Shown: positions 32,230 through 44,114, counted from the stretch's first letter. The stretch is DNA of 64,000 nt from Diabrotica undecimpunctata (GCF_040954645.1 NC_092808.1:83336889-83400888), one strand, 5' to 3'. The notes: generated from the letters alone by a model not told the origin. Translations and numbers: made by a program.

Positions 32230-34260
32230 TTAGAGTTTACTAAGCACTTGAATATCTTTTAAATATTTAACCAGGTTTACAAATTTCTGAGTTTCACTCA
32301 ACATTATTTCTTTAATATTATCTCCCAACTGGTGTTGTTTTCTTTTAGCAGAAAGATGCGGGGATTCTTTAAAGAAATCTCTGACTGTTAAGGGATTGCT
32401 GCAATGGCCGCAGGTGGATCGGTAGATGTCATTAGAAAGCCATATGTGAGACGAGTGTGACCAAGTATTAATCTTCTTAGAATAACCTTGTGTCTTCTGG
32501 GGATAGGTGGTAGCTCTAAGGAAGGTATAACTGTTTATATATCGTGTAAGTGACTCGGAGTTGTGTTCCAATTAGCTTGCCATTTGTCATATATACGCTT
32601 TTTAAACATTTTTTATCATTATGCAACTGGATATTTGATATATGTATATCCATTCACAAAAGAATATATACAAAATGTGAGGAACAACTAACAAGAACAC
32701 AATTCGGATTTCGTGATGCTCTCGGAACACGGGAGGCCCTTTTTGCTGTACAGGTGCTATTTCAGAGATGCAGGGATGTGAATTGTGACATATACGTATG
32801 CTTTATAGATTACCAGAAGGCATTTGACAGAGTAAAACATGACAAATTAATGACTCTAATGCAAAAAATTGGAATTGACAACAAAGATCTTAGAATTATC
32901 AGAAACATTTACTACAATCAAACGGCCAAAATCAAAATAGAAGACCAGTTAACTGATAAAATTGCAGTAGAACGTGGAGTATATAGTTCAACATTTATTC
33001 TGAATGGGTATTTAAGGAAGCTTTAGACGGTTGTGCGAAAGGAATACTAATAAACGGTGAATGGTTGAATAACATTAGATATGCAGATGACACTATAGTT
33101 TTTGCCGATAATCTGAATGACTTACAGATATTAACAAATCGCATAACAGAAGTCAGCAACAGATACGGACTAGCTCTTAACATAAAGAAAACCAAATTTA
33201 TGACAATTAGTAAAAAAACCAATACTAAACGCTCATCTTACAATCAACCAACAGAATATCGAAAGAGTCGAGCAATATACATATCTAGGCACCAATTTAA
33301 ATAGCCAATGGGACCACTCAACAGAAATTAAACAGCGAATAATAAAAACAAAAGCAGCATTCGTTGGAATGAGAACCATTTTCAACAGTCGAGACATATC
33401 ATTAAAAACAAAATGCCGTCTATTGAACTGCTACATATTCACAGTTCTGCTCTACGGAATGGAAGCATGGACACTGACTGTTGCATCTATGAATCGGCTC
33501 GAAGCTTTCGAAATGTGGTGTTATAGGCGCATCTTACGTATATCCTGGGTTGACAGAGTTACTAATGTGGAGGTCCTGCGTAGAATGGGGAAAAAATGTG
33601 AAGTTCTCATGACCGTCAAAGACTAAAAAGTTGGAATATCTAGGACATGTAATGAGAAATCAAGAACGTTACGGCCTTCTCCAGCTAATTCTTCAAGGGA
33701 AAGTAAATGGTAAGAGAGGACCGGGAAGAAGACGCATTTCCTGGCTTCAAAATTTACGAAAGTGGTATAACACGACTACCACTGAACTGTTCCGCCCTGC
33801 AATAAATAAAGTAAAGATAGCCGTGATGATTGCCAACATCCTGAACGGATAGGCACTTTAAGAAGAAGGTATCCAAAGTAGAAGCTTCTTTTGCGGCTAC
33901 ATCTGCAGCCTCATTTCCTACAACTCCTACATGTGAAGGTACACAGACAATAGTGACAATTACTCCATGATCCGTAAGTTTATTATATATGTCATGTATT
34001 AAATTTACCAGAGGAAGATCTGAGAACATGTTTTTAATTACTTGTATTGATGATAAGGAGTCTGTGCAAATCGCTACATTGCGGTCAGTTGGTTCCAACA
34101 TACAAAAAGCCTCGACGATACCGTATAGTTCTGCAGTGAATACACTACAAACGGCAGAAAGTTTGATTAGTTTTGTAGTGGTGAAAGAGGAAACAACAGC
34201 ACTACCCACCCCTACATCATTTTTAGAGGCATCTGTATAAAGAACTTTATGGATTTCGAT
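32230..34260 (-). mobile_element. I-type LINE RNase H and C-terminus, split by a family B LINE
   Basis: RNase H lies at about 34,255-33,870 on the minus strand. The catalytic acidic residues are all readable: Asp in 'LYTDASKNDVG', Glu in 'VFTAELYGIVEA', Asp in 'AICTDSLSSIQVI', and Asp in 'VPSHVGVVGNEAADVAAKEAS'. After the inserted LINE the C-terminal part resumes (32,640-32,230): 'IYDKWQANWNTTPSHLHDI', 'PRRHKVILRRLILGHTRLTYGFLM', 'STCGHCSNPLTVRDFFKESPHLSAKR' and 'FVNLVKYLKDIQVLSKL' with a stop. The C-terminal end matches the copy ending near 12,150 ('LVKLLKDINILNKI'). RT and upstream parts are not clearly present. Confidence 0.82.
32650..33868 (+). mobile_element. Family B LINE nested in the RNase H gene
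   Basis: The plus strand starts inside RT: 'SIHKRIYTKCEEQLTRTQFGFRDALGTREALFAVQVLFQRCRDVNCDIYVCFIDYQKAFDRVKHDKLMTLMQKIGIDNKDLRIIRNIYYNQTAKIKIEDQL'. A short break follows, then 'LNNIRYADDTIVFADNLNDLQILTNRITEVSNRYGLALNIKKTKFM' with intact YADD (33,065-33,304). Next are 'MRTIFNSRDISLKTKCRLLNCYIFTVLLYGMEAWTLTVASMNRLEAFEMWCYRRILRISWVDRVTNVEVLRRM' and 'EYLGHVMRNQERYGLLQLILQGKVNGKRGPGRRRISWLQNLRKWY', ending 'IAVMIANILNG' and AAGAAGAAG. It is frameshifted in at least three places and lacks the endonuclease. TATCCA at 32,645-32,650 and 33,870-33,875 may be a minimal target duplication. Confidence 0.88.
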
Positions 34261-34799
34261 TTCGATTAAGTATGTCTAGGAACAATAGACAATAGACTTC
34301 AATATATTAATAAAAATTTGTAAAAGTGTTGAATACAAACGTTTTCAGTGTTGTATTACTTTCCAATACTTCTTGTAGGAGTTTTTAAAGTACTATTTCT
34401 GCAAAAAGACCTTGTGAATATCTTTTGTTGTTAACTTTTATGATAGGTACAACTGATTCAAATTTTTTTCACAATGAGTAATGTAACTTTCTTTACTGTA
34501 GATTCTAGGGCGGCAATTTTGTTTTCCTCTCTTATCTCTAGGTGCACAACCTTTTTCTACTAGAAATAACTTAATCTTTTTAGTTGAGGCAGTGTAACTG
34601 CATAAATGCTGGCAAATGCTTTGACACAACAGACTTTTCCATACCAAAACACCGCAACTTTTAAGAAGCATAATACGGTTTGTTAGCTTTATTACGTTAT
34701 CTATGTCGTTTTATATATTAGTATATAGTATTATTAGGTATTATCTATTGTCTGTAGACATGATGATATTTTTAACAGAAATAAGAGTTTGTATGCATG

Positions 34800-36120
34800 T
34801 ATATGGGGTTGAGAAAAAAGTGACGCAGAAATTTAAATTTTAGAGATATTGGACTTTGCGAGAAATGCTTCAATTCTACCGTTATAAGCCTTACATTTTG
34901 TTACCTTTTATTTTTATTTCATAAATACTTATTTTATATATGTTATATATGTTTTCCTCAATTAAGGTGATTATTTATGTTGATATCTAGATATTTGACA
35001 TTGTTCCTAGCAAGTAGTAATTTTCGGTTTATTGTTGCCAGAGGCCAGTTCTCTCTTTTTAGCGTAAATGTGATATAAGTCGATTTACTTTGACACACCA
35101 TAGTTTTAACTAATTTTATAATTGGTTTAAATGGTTTTAAAAATTTTTGGATGCTATTTTTGATTCACATGAGTGGCCATAAATCGTAGTAATATTTGTG
35201 GTAGGGATGTCAACTGTGTACAGTAAATACACGGTTAGACCGAGTACACTACTTCTAGCTAGCATCTAGCATCTCTAGATGTTCTAACTACTCTATGTAT
35301 TTGCTCGATGCTACCATGTTTTTGTCTAAAGTCAAATTGGTAATTTATGATGAAATCTAATTTAAGTCTTTGTCAAGTTTTGGTACCATAATGATTTTAG
35401 CTTATTCCCACATGAGATGAAAATTACCAATTTTTATAATAGCATTAAAAATATAAAGTATTAACCCGTTAGCCTTTTAAGATAAATTTATTAGTACTAG
35501 ACCCGTGATAAGATCATAACTGGGTACTTTTTTTCTTTAATTTTACAATGACTTATGCGATTTCACAAATTTTAATTTTTATTTGATGTCATCAAATATT
35601 GGGCATTCAGTCATCAAATATGAGGTGTTAAAAATTAATTTTTTGTCGTTTGCATGAGCTTCTTTCTAATGAACTTGGAATAAAGACATAAGATGTTTCA
35701 CAAAAGTACTTGCTTTATCTTTATCGCTACGAGCCAAGGTACCATCCTCTTTTCTTATATGGGTCTTAGTTTGTTGTTGGGATTTCAGTTTCCTTGTCAG
35801 TTTCCATAGTGGGTAGTCTTTAGTTTTACTTACAGAAAGATTTGCCAAAAAATGTTTACTACCAGCACCTTTGTTTCATTTAGTGATTTTTTGCGTTTTC
35901 AAGCAGTTTTGTTTAGATGTCTTTTGTCTATTGGGGCTTGAGTACTTTGCCATTTTTTTCTTAGTTACTTTTTTCACGAATTATGTTATTTATGTAGTTC
36001 AGATATGAGCCTGGGTTTTCTTTATAGGATCTTTCTGGAGTAGCAGCCCACGCAGCTTTTTGGGGTTGACGTAGTTAGGTGTTATATTCTATTGTCAGCA
36101 TCCTTTGTAGATTTAAGTGA
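34800..36120 (-). mobile_element. Jockey-clade LINE, ORF2 fragment with RT deletion
   Basis: On the minus strand: 'WAATPERSYKENPGSYLNYINNIIREKVTKKKMAKYSSPNRQKTSKQN' and 'DYPLWKLTRKLKSQQQTKTHIRKEDGTLARSDKDKASTFVKHLMSLFQVH' (35,848-35,666). Next are 'YDLITGLVLINLSQKANGLILYIFNAIIKIG' and 'IIMVPKLDKDLNQISS' (to about 35,330). The text then skips most of the RT palm to 'SVLGLTVYLLYTVDIPTTNITTI' and 'KLVKTMVCQSKSTYITFTLKRENWPLATINRKLLLARNNVKYLDI' (about 35,270-34,960). This order matches Jockey ORF2. Stops and frameshifts are frequent. Confidence 0.8.
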
Positions 36121-36398
36121 CAAGTTCAAGTTAATTGTAAATGTAAATATGTTTCATCTTTTGAACAACAAGTACTTTTCTTTTATACAATTTATTTTTG
36201 TAATTAATTCTAGCTCCTTAAAAAATCGTTAAACTACATCTGGATGGAGTGACATGACATGACATTTACAATAAAAAGTTTAGATAGAGATATACGTTTA
36301 TTAAAAAAATGGAAATTAATTTAAAAAATACACAAAACATGATGCAAAAACTATAGACTGTTACTTCATTTCAGAAGTAAAAGTAAATGTTGACATTT

Positions 36399-36448
36399 CA
36401 AGAACCAATCCTGTTGACAAAACTTTCAGAGTACAGGATTGGTTCTTG
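36399..36448. repeat. 16-bp perfect inverted repeat
   Basis: CAAGAACCAATCCTGT (36,399-36,414) and its exact complement (36,433-36,448) flank an 18-nt loop. It lies 46 bp outside the left end of the following DNA transposon. Confidence 0.85.
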
Positions 36449-36494
36449 TAATTATTAAGACTAACTAAATAGCTTGAAAATTAAAATATATGTA

Positions 36495-38359
36495 CCGGGT
36501 GTTGAACCGTCAAACGGGCCGTAGAAAACTCAATGACAAATTCTAAATTATTGAATTCCTCCTTCCTTAATTATTTTAAATCAAAAGTCAGAAGAAACTA
36601 TTTTTATAGAGGACTGAAATGTGTATCGAAAACAAATGTAAAAGTTGTTCTACAAATTAAATTCGTTTCAAAATTTTGCAAAATTAGAATACATTTTTCA
36701 GGTCACCCTTAAAAATCAGGTCACAGGTAAAGCAAGAGTGTGTATGACGTGTTACATTCGATCATATTGATGTAAGATATTAGTGAATATTTTTATTGTA
36801 TGATTAAATTATAAACAATAAATTTTACTAAATACTACCCACTTAATGTTACAGTAAGGTCCAATCAAATAATTATTAAATCTGTTTTTAAGGAATTCCT
36901 TAATCTCCCAGTTATTGTGCCCAGGGCATCCATCCATTTGAAACCAAATATATCCTTCATCTGGAGCTATTTCTGCAAGTCTCGGCAAAATCTCTTCTTG
37001 TAGCAAGTCTAAAAAGTTAATTGTTCTCAATTGAATTTAAATTGTTCTCATCGAAAAATGGTTAAATATTATTGTATTTTAATCGAACAACAGACAAATA
37101 TCTAGCACAATGATGATTCATCAAAATGAATCATTCTCTCCTGATGCCACTCAATATGTAACTTCGTCGATTTTTAATAATTATTAAACTGTTTGTCCTT
37201 GTGACAAACATTCCCCATACCTATATTGTTCGATAGCCAACTTTTGACGAAATGCCCCTGAAGATGCTCTAGGAGCGACATTACTTGGGCAAGATTTGAT
37301 AAAAAAAAAATTAAAAAAACTGTGTTCGATATCTGCCTTTTATTTGATTAAAATTCATTTATTTGAGCATTCAACCTCATATCACTTTAAATAATATTGT
37401 TCCTAAATATTCCTAACCATACATTAATTTTTCGACGATATTAGGTACGGCTTTCAATAATATCCTCAGGCATTCTTGTCGACCAAATCCTATAATTTTG
37501 AACATTTTATTTATTATTTAATGAAAATGTAAATTCATAACTAAACAAAATGTTTTACAAAAAATTGTCTGTCGGCATTAGTTTTCTCTAAAATTTCATA
37601 AAAAAATTCCGCTCGTCTCTCAGCATCTACTTGTCTTAGTTTTTGATGATATTGAAATTTATTTATATGAACGGAATTTATTCCTTTTCAAAATTTTTAA
37701 GGCCTTGGAATTATGAATACTAAACTGGTCTGCAATGGTGCGAGAGAATTTATTCTTATCCATATTCTAGGATTTTCTACTAATGCTGTTAATACATTTA
37801 TTTCACTTTGATTTTCTACATTTCTTGGTCCATCAGCAATATTGTTTGTAAATACAGGTACGATTAGAAATCATGGTCCTAGTATTTTTAGTTTTCTAAA
37901 AACCTTTGAATTGTTGAATGCCTTGGAATTGGTTTATTGGAATAGTCAGGTAATATTGGAATGTACATCAACACACTCAACTGAGTACATTGTTTCATTA
38001 ACTTTATTATTTTTTAAACAATAAATTACAAAATAAAAATTTTGACAACTTAAATATCAAAAAACATCAATATAACCAAACTCAACACGTCCTACATATT
38101 CTTGCACTGCGTATGGCCTGTTTTTGGCCTAAGGGCTATACTTGCGTATGGCCTAAAAAATGTATTATATTTTTGCAAAATTTTGGAATACGTTTAATTT
38201 GTAGAACAATTTTAACATTTTTGTTTTCGATATAGATTTCAGTCCTCTACAAATAGTTTCCCATGACTTTTGGTGTAAAATACTTAGAGAAGCAGGAATT
38301 CAACAATTTAGAATTGCCCATTGAGTTTTCTATGGCCCGTTTGACGATTCACTACCCTG
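36495..38359 (-). mobile_element. Mariner-like DNA transposon with about 210-bp inverted repeats, decayed
   Basis: The left end 36,495-36,710 and right end 38,150-38,359 are long imperfect inverted repeats. Both contain CGTCAAACGGGCC and AGAAAACTCAATG in the outermost 45 bp and TACAAATTAAA further in. TA dinucleotides flank both ends (36,493-36,494 and 38,360-38,361), as expected for Tc1/mariner insertion. The minus strand inside holds transposase relics: 'DKNKFSRTIADQFSIHNSKALKILKRNKFRSYKFQYHQKLRQVDAERRAEFFYEILEKTNADRQFF' (about 37,765-37,560, one shift) and 'FLDLLQEEILPRLAEIAPDEGYIWFQMDGCPGHNNWEIKEFLKNRFNNYLIG' (about 37,015-36,855) with the second catalytic Asp (MDG). The protein is cut before the third Asp block. 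It is related to the element at 47.6 kb, whose text shares 'WFQxDGxPxH'. Confidence 0.85.
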
Positions 38360-38361
38360 TA

Positions 38362-40365
38362 TATATAAAACAGAAAAAACTTTAGCAAAAGTTTAGAGAT
38401 TTTGGCAAAGAAAATAAAATATGTACAGTTTTCTGGCATACAGTTAGCATAAATATGCAGCTAAGAAAGGGCACTAATAAAATTATTGTGGGTAAAAGGC
38501 ACGCAAAGTGGTAAAAGGTGAGTACAAGGCGTTTTTGAAAGCTCACTTACTGACTAGTAAGGTACTGATTTCATTTTAGAATTTTAAATTGAATATTAAT
38601 GAAAACAGTCGAGCAGTTTATAATCTGAAATAGGAATAATGGAATTGTACAGGCGGTGAAGCCAACCTTACCTAGTAATAAGGCAAATATTATATAAGTT
38701 GTTGTGTCACTCAGTATATACAAAATATAGTTATTCTTTCACTATGAGTTGGTGAAATTACTGTCAACTAATTATGCGTTACATGGCATATACGGTCATT
38801 TAAGAAAATAGTCGTTTTTTGACATAAGTTAATAAAAAAAGTGAGGTTTATCAGGTTGTCAAACTTAAAAAAATAATTAAGCTAATAATACATTTTCTAT
38901 AAAAGCTGAACGATCCCAAGATATTAAGGTAAGTTTTTTATAGAAATCTATTGAATATGAATAAAGAAAGGGTATTTTTTCCTATCCAACTTTAGCCTTG
39001 TTTCGTATATTATTTATTTTCTCACTTTAATCACAACGTAATTATCGGCTACATGTAATAGTATGTTCACATTGTCTGTTTCCTTCGCCAGCTTTCCAGC
39101 AGATAACATGAATAGGCTCATAACGAACTCAACAAGTATCTGGAATTTATTGGTCGTATATTGTGCACACATTTTTCTCTTGTTCTTTACGTTGAATACT
39201 CCTTTTGTTTATTAAACTATTTTCCTAACTAGGCAAATATTCACCCTCACATTATTTTAAATTTTTCTGATGCACAACATGGGTCTGCTAACCATGTTAC
39301 AAACATGTCTTTCACGTCTTGGTTCTATCTATCTACGAACCATGGACCATAATTCCATGGACCAATTTTAATATGTGCCATCAAAATCATAAGTACGCTG
39401 AACAAACTACAAACAACAAAAATATCTAACAAATGATGGGTAACTTTCAGCTGTGTATGTTTTTAATGCCCGTAGTACGGTGAATTTTATTAAATAAACC
39501 TGATAATTAAGGGTTAAACGAAAATCTTAATTTAGCTTATATTCATTTTATTGGTTAAAATTTATCACACCAATAAATCTCTTTGTTGCACTGTTTTTAA
39601 CCCTCCAATACACCCCTCTATTTTTTTACGTGGCTACACACGTGTATATATGTAAAATGCCTTAAACTTACTGCAAAATTCAAAACCGAAATTGTATGCT
39701 ATATATTTTTAAGATTTAATATTCTCCCATTCATTAAGAATGACAAAATCGTTCAACGTTTATTAAGATAACACCTTTATAAAAGCTGACTGTGATTTTT
39801 GTTGATAGGACACTATGATCAAATGAAGATATCAAATGTTTACCGTCGAGTTAACAAACTTTATTCAAAATTTATTTAGCGCGCCTGACATTAAAAATCA
39901 TTGGTCACTTTAAGCGTTGTTTCTGAGAGAACAGCTCGTTTTACTCAAAAAGTACTAATAAACATTTTTGTTCAAAATTATCTCGGCTATATTTTTTTTT
40001 AAATTTTGTTCTGCAGCATTCAGATTTTTCTTAAATCAATTTTTTCTGTTTTACCCCTTTACGAGGGGTCGTTTTAGGGATCTGGATGGTAAAATTGGTA
40101 AACTTTTTGTCATTTTTTCGGGGTCTTAAAATTGACATTTTCAGCAAAATTCAGCTTGTTCGTTTGATTTTTAGACGTTTAGTGCCATTTTCTTCTCTGA
40201 CGACTGGAGTAACTAACGAACTACAAAATAAAAACCAAATTCCAAAATATTGCCTAATGTAACAACAAATAAAAATTTTCCTTTTTTTTCCGTTTTTTTA
40301 TTCCTAAGTAAGATATTTTTCACATAAAAATTATAAAATATTTTAAAAGATGGATATTAAAATCA
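38362..40365. other. AT-rich spacer, no gene recognised
   Basis: About 2 kb without a recognisable gene or repeat family. Confidence 0.45.
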
Positions 40366-40369
40366 AATA

Positions 40370-41180
40370 TTTCCTGCTTGAGCACAAATAACAGATCTCA
40401 TCATTCCTGGCATAGACTAGATCAAATCAGCAATCTCGTATTGTGGTATTTATTTCCACTCCTTCATTAGTACCTGTTCTAACTCTACCATAGTTTTAAA
40501 TTCGTCATAATTTTACCTATTTACTTTTCCCAAGTTGTTCCACAAATACTCTATCGGGTTAAAATCTGGACTTCTAGGAGGACAGGCTAGTTACTAAAAA
40601 TTAACATTTATAAAGCATTGGATTGTTATCGTGTCTACGTGCAGCCGAGCATTATTCTGCACTAGCAGAAAATTTTCACCTACAAAATGCATATAAGGTA
40701 ACACATGTTCTTTCAGACATTCTCTAATATACCTCTTAGCGTTATGGCTACCTGAATCTAACATAACAATATCTGTATGTGCTTCTAAATAAATTTCGCC
40801 CAAAATTAATATACTTCCACCACCAAACTGTATTCCAGGAGTTAGGCAATATTGGGCACAGCATTCTCAAGGTCTTCTCCACACTCTTTAAAGACCATCA
40901 GGTAAATATCTTTTAAAATGAGATTTTTCTACAAACAGAAAGTTTCTCTAACCTATATATTCCAATCTGAATGAGCACGACAAAATTCCAAGCGTCGTCT
41001 TCGATGAGCAGCGTCAAATAAACGGCCTGTAGCAAGTATATAAGATAATAAATTTTAAATAGGTAAAAGAAATAAAATAAGACTTACTCACAATCAATTT
41101 AATTTTACTACCAAAACGACCTATTTCGCTGTCTACACTTTGCAAAGTATCTTCAGGTCAAACGGTACAAAGTAAATTAA
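40370..41180 (-). pseudogene. Tc1-like transposase relic with a possible intron
   Basis: The minus strand reads 'RRRRLEFCRAHSDW' (about 41,000-40,960), 'LTPGIQFGGGSILILGEIYLEAHTDIVMLDSGSHNAKRYIRECLKEHVLPYMHFVGENFLLVQNNARLHVDTITIQCF' (to 40,594), then shifted 'LACPPRSPDFNPIEYLWNNLGKVNR' with the catalytic Glu and 'SMPGMMRSVICAQAG' at the C-terminus (to about 40,380). The middle catalytic Asp ('DNARPH' in the family) reads Asn ('NNARLH'), so it is inactive. Between 41,027 and 41,091 the minus strand has GTGAGT...TTGCTACAG, a good splice-donor/acceptor pair. Removing it joins 'GSKIKLI' to 'GRLFDAAHRRRRLEF'. Confidence 0.8.
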
Positions 41181-41524
41181 ACGCTGAAATTATAAAAAGC
41201 ACATATTAGGGTGCTGTCTTATAAAGATAAAGATCAAAAAAAGGTTAAAGTAATTATGCCAATATTACATGTCTATGTTTATTAATATGCATACAATTGA
41301 TTAAGCAGACAAAGTAAAAACCCACAAATTGGTAACAGTTACTCTATTGAATTGTAATAAATTAGTAACAAACAAAATACTACTTACATCCCGGTACAAG
41401 AATTATTAGTTAATGATTCGTGATACATAGTTCAAACTATCCTGTATTGCTGATTATGGGTGATCTTCGGTTAATATTGTAACTGTCTGACAATTAGCAA
41501 GGAAGTTTCTTGAGGAGAGAGATG

Positions 41525-41838
41525 TATATATATATTTAGGGATTCTACAGTATTCACTGCCTTCCCTCGCTCAACCGTTTCCATCTCTCTCTGTTGTTCC
41601 ATTCTCCATCGTTTAGTCCTCTCTTACTCATGGCGTCGTCTACTTCGTTCCTCCAGGATTTTCGGGGTCGTCCTCTTTTCCTCCTTCCTATGGGGCTCCA
41701 TTCGGTTATTCTTTTTATCCATCTGCTGTCGCTAGCTCTTCTTACATGTCCATACCACTTTAGTCTTTTTTGTTCTATATATGTTAGTATGTCTGTTTCT
41801 ATTGATGTTCTTTGCTTTATTTCGTCATTACTGGAGAG
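41525..41838 (-). mobile_element. Family D LINE, very short 3' end
   Basis: About 310 bp nearly identical in layout to 54,850-55,150. On the minus strand it encodes the C-terminal tail ('RGRPRKSWRNEVDDAMSKRGLNDGEWNNREKW'-like) and ends in a TATATATATA run. It is a severely 5'-truncated insertion. Confidence 0.82.
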
Positions 41839-41934
41839 ATGTTAACAAATGAAATAGGAATAGGAATAAGGTACACATGCACTACAAGAAGATTTTCCAT
41901 TTTACGAGATCAACATTGAAAAAAGTTCGGGAAG

Positions 41935-42172
41935 GGAAGACCACCTAAGTTTTTTAATATTGGCCAGAATCAACTCTACCCAAATCGTAGATCTGTCAAA
42001 GACTTAATAGAAATACATATTTGATTTGCTTCTCTACATTCCAGTGCACTACCACAACTTTTATAAAGATTTGACAGTAATAAAAAGGGCTAAACCTCGA
42101 GCTTCAACTTCAGTGATTGGCCGAATTGAGTCTAATAATGACAGTGATGTTTCGGATAATTACATAGACTAA
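41935..42172 (+). other. Unrecognised coding-like tail
   Basis: The plus strand carries 'YHNFYKDLTVIKRAKPRASTSVIGRIESNNDSDVSDNYID' before a stop at 42,171, preceded in another frame by 'GRPPKFFNIGQNQLYPNRRSVKDLIEIHI'. The Ser/Asp-rich end resembles the acidic C-termini of some DNA-transposon proteins, but I cannot name the family. Confidence 0.25.
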
Positions 42173-42339
42173 CTTTTCCCGGTATTTTATTTTTTAGTTA
42201 AGTAGACAGCATAATTCATTTTTTCTTCTTTAAATGTATCAAAAAACAAAAACTCTTTTTATTTTCATTAACTTTTCTTATATTTAAATTTATCAGTATG
42301 TTACCTTTCACCAAAAATATTATTAGCACTTCTATGGGA

Positions 42340-42960
42340 GTCGTTATTTTATTACACCAAGTTTTATAACAAAGTCAATTTTCCCAGTTTTTATATTTAG
42401 AGACTTACACTGATTGAGTTCTGAGAGATCTAGCTCTATTTCTATTTTGTTGAAAGGTTCCCTTAAAGTGGTGGCTGTGTTCTTAACATTGTAAATGTTG
42501 TCCGTGTATGCTAGTAATAATTTTGGTCCATTTACTGTTAATAGTTCTGTTCTCATTTGTGCTGTTCTTACTATTTTTTTCCAAGATTAGATAAAAGAGG
42601 AGAGGTGGCAATAAATCTCTTTGTTTTAGCCATATTTATTTAAAACGATTTTAAAAGCTGGTTACTCATCCGTTCTGATGTTACATTCCTCATCTGATCT
42701 CTTTTCATGCTGCCGTCTGCTTATCGGATTATCTATAGTTTAATTGAATTTCCATTATTTTTCAAGTAGCTGCCTTAGAGTAAAAATCTGAACAGTTTAT
42801 TTTTGCTGAATCCGGGTTGGTACTCCCCTATGAATTTTTTTACAGAATATTCGATTAATACATTTTCGTGCCATTTTGTTGGTTTTTTGTGTTTATTGAA
42901 TATAAGTGTTATTAGTGTGTACAATTGTTTATGTAAAGTTTTCGCTGTATTTAATTGCTG
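42340..42960 (-). mobile_element. Family C-like LINE RT remnant
   Basis: The minus strand reads 'KWHENVLIEYSVKKFIGEYQPGFSKNKLFRFLL' (about 42,880-42,780), then 'KQRDLLPPLLFYLILEKNSKNS' and 'LLLAYTDNIYNVKNTATTLREPFNKIEIELDLSELNQCKSLNIKTGKIDFVI' (42,556-42,350). The catalytic box has become YTDN. Very decayed. Confidence 0.6.
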
Positions 42961-42964
42961 GCAA

Positions 42965-43897
42965 CGTTTCGTCTATTTTTGGTCCTCTACCCGTAAATCC
43001 ATCACAAGATATATATCCTCTTCATGGTTTTCTTTTAATTTATACTTGGATTAAAGTATAGATAAAGATTTATTTTTCATAAGTAAAGACACGCAATTAT
43101 GTCTATCCAGAAACAACACTGATTGGATATTGATTCCTAAAAAATCTGATATAATGTACTTACTTGCCCTTGGAAAATATAGTTTAACATAATCCAGCCT
43201 CGAATCTTCCAATGGCATTTAATCCATCCTCCATATTCAATTATGTAGGTGGAATGCAAATCCTTGTAATAAATAAAACAATGGTAATAAACAAATGAAA
43301 TGAACTTAATAGTAAGTCAAAACAAATTGTACATTTTTTTAGATATCTAGTAAAATGATTTATACTTAATTCAAGTGTCAAGTTACCATAAGTCTGGTTG
43401 ATTTCGGGGAAAACGCTATTATGTTTAGAACTGTCAACTATTTAGTTTTTATAATCGCAAATTTTATAAGCTATCAATCGCACAAAATTCCTACAAATAT
43501 TTAAAAATTGTTTAAAATCATCATTCAACAATAATAATATATTAAGCAATTTGCTTAATATATTGTGATTTGTTTTATAATATGTATAATTAAATAAATG
43601 TCAATTAGGTCTTTATTTAATGCTAATCTACATTTTTCGAAGATTTAAATACATCAAAGGATTAAAATTTTACATTAAGTTAAATTACTTAATTCTGGTT
43701 GTAAAAGGGAGCAGGATAATCCATTCTTGCGAAATTTTATTCAAATATGCCTTCGGTTTTAAAGTAGAATCCCCACGGAACACAAGATGTTCAAATAAAA
43801 GCAAGCTTAAAAAGTTAAATCAATTTGACAATCAAAAGTTGAGCATGGCCTATCAATCACTCTTAATAGGCAACAGACTGGTGTATATTTAATAGAT

Positions 43898-43899
<2 letters not shown>
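42965..43899. other. AT-rich spacer with one perfect palindrome
   Basis: No gene recognised. AATATATTAAGCAA and TTGCTTAATATATT around a single T form a 29-bp palindrome at 43,536-43,564. Confidence 0.5.

Positions 43900-43991
<92 letters not shown>
43900..43991. repeat. (TA)n microsatellite
   Basis: About 90 bp of TA. On the minus strand it starts about 81 bp downstream of the hammerhead-like motif. Confidence 0.96.
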
Positions 43992-43994
<3 letters not shown>

Positions 43995-44072
43995 GCACTC
44001 GTAAGTGAATGGGATGTTTTCGGTTAATTTGGAGATAAAAATGACAAGAGTTGTGCTACTTTATCTATTTAT

Positions 44073-44114
44073 TGAAGACGTTTCGCCCACTGTTCAATGA
44101 GCATCATCAGTTCA
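44073..44114 (-). ncRNA. Hammerhead-ribozyme-like motif (type I, Penelope-like)
   Basis: On the minus strand: stem I 5' strand TGAA, core CTGATGA (44,110-44,104), one unpaired T, and stem II GCTCA paired with TGGGC across the loop TTGAACAG. GAAA (44,084-44,081) is followed by C-G-T-C, so stem III is the self-complementary ACGT with cleavage expected after GTC, and stem I 3' strand TTCA pairs with TGAA. All conserved core bases of a hammerhead (CUGANGA, GAAA, UH) are present. The very short stem III and the single extra base after the core match what is described for Penelope-like retroelement hammerheads, which need dimers or long stem I contacts. No Penelope RT or GIY-YIG gene is visible nearby, so this would be a terminal remnant. 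Confidence 0.7.

Noticed and set aside
34438..34671. 77-codon minus-strand frame with several Cys residues between the Jockey and RNase H pieces
   Set aside because: The Cys spacing fits no zinc-finger class I know and the text could not be tied to either LINE.
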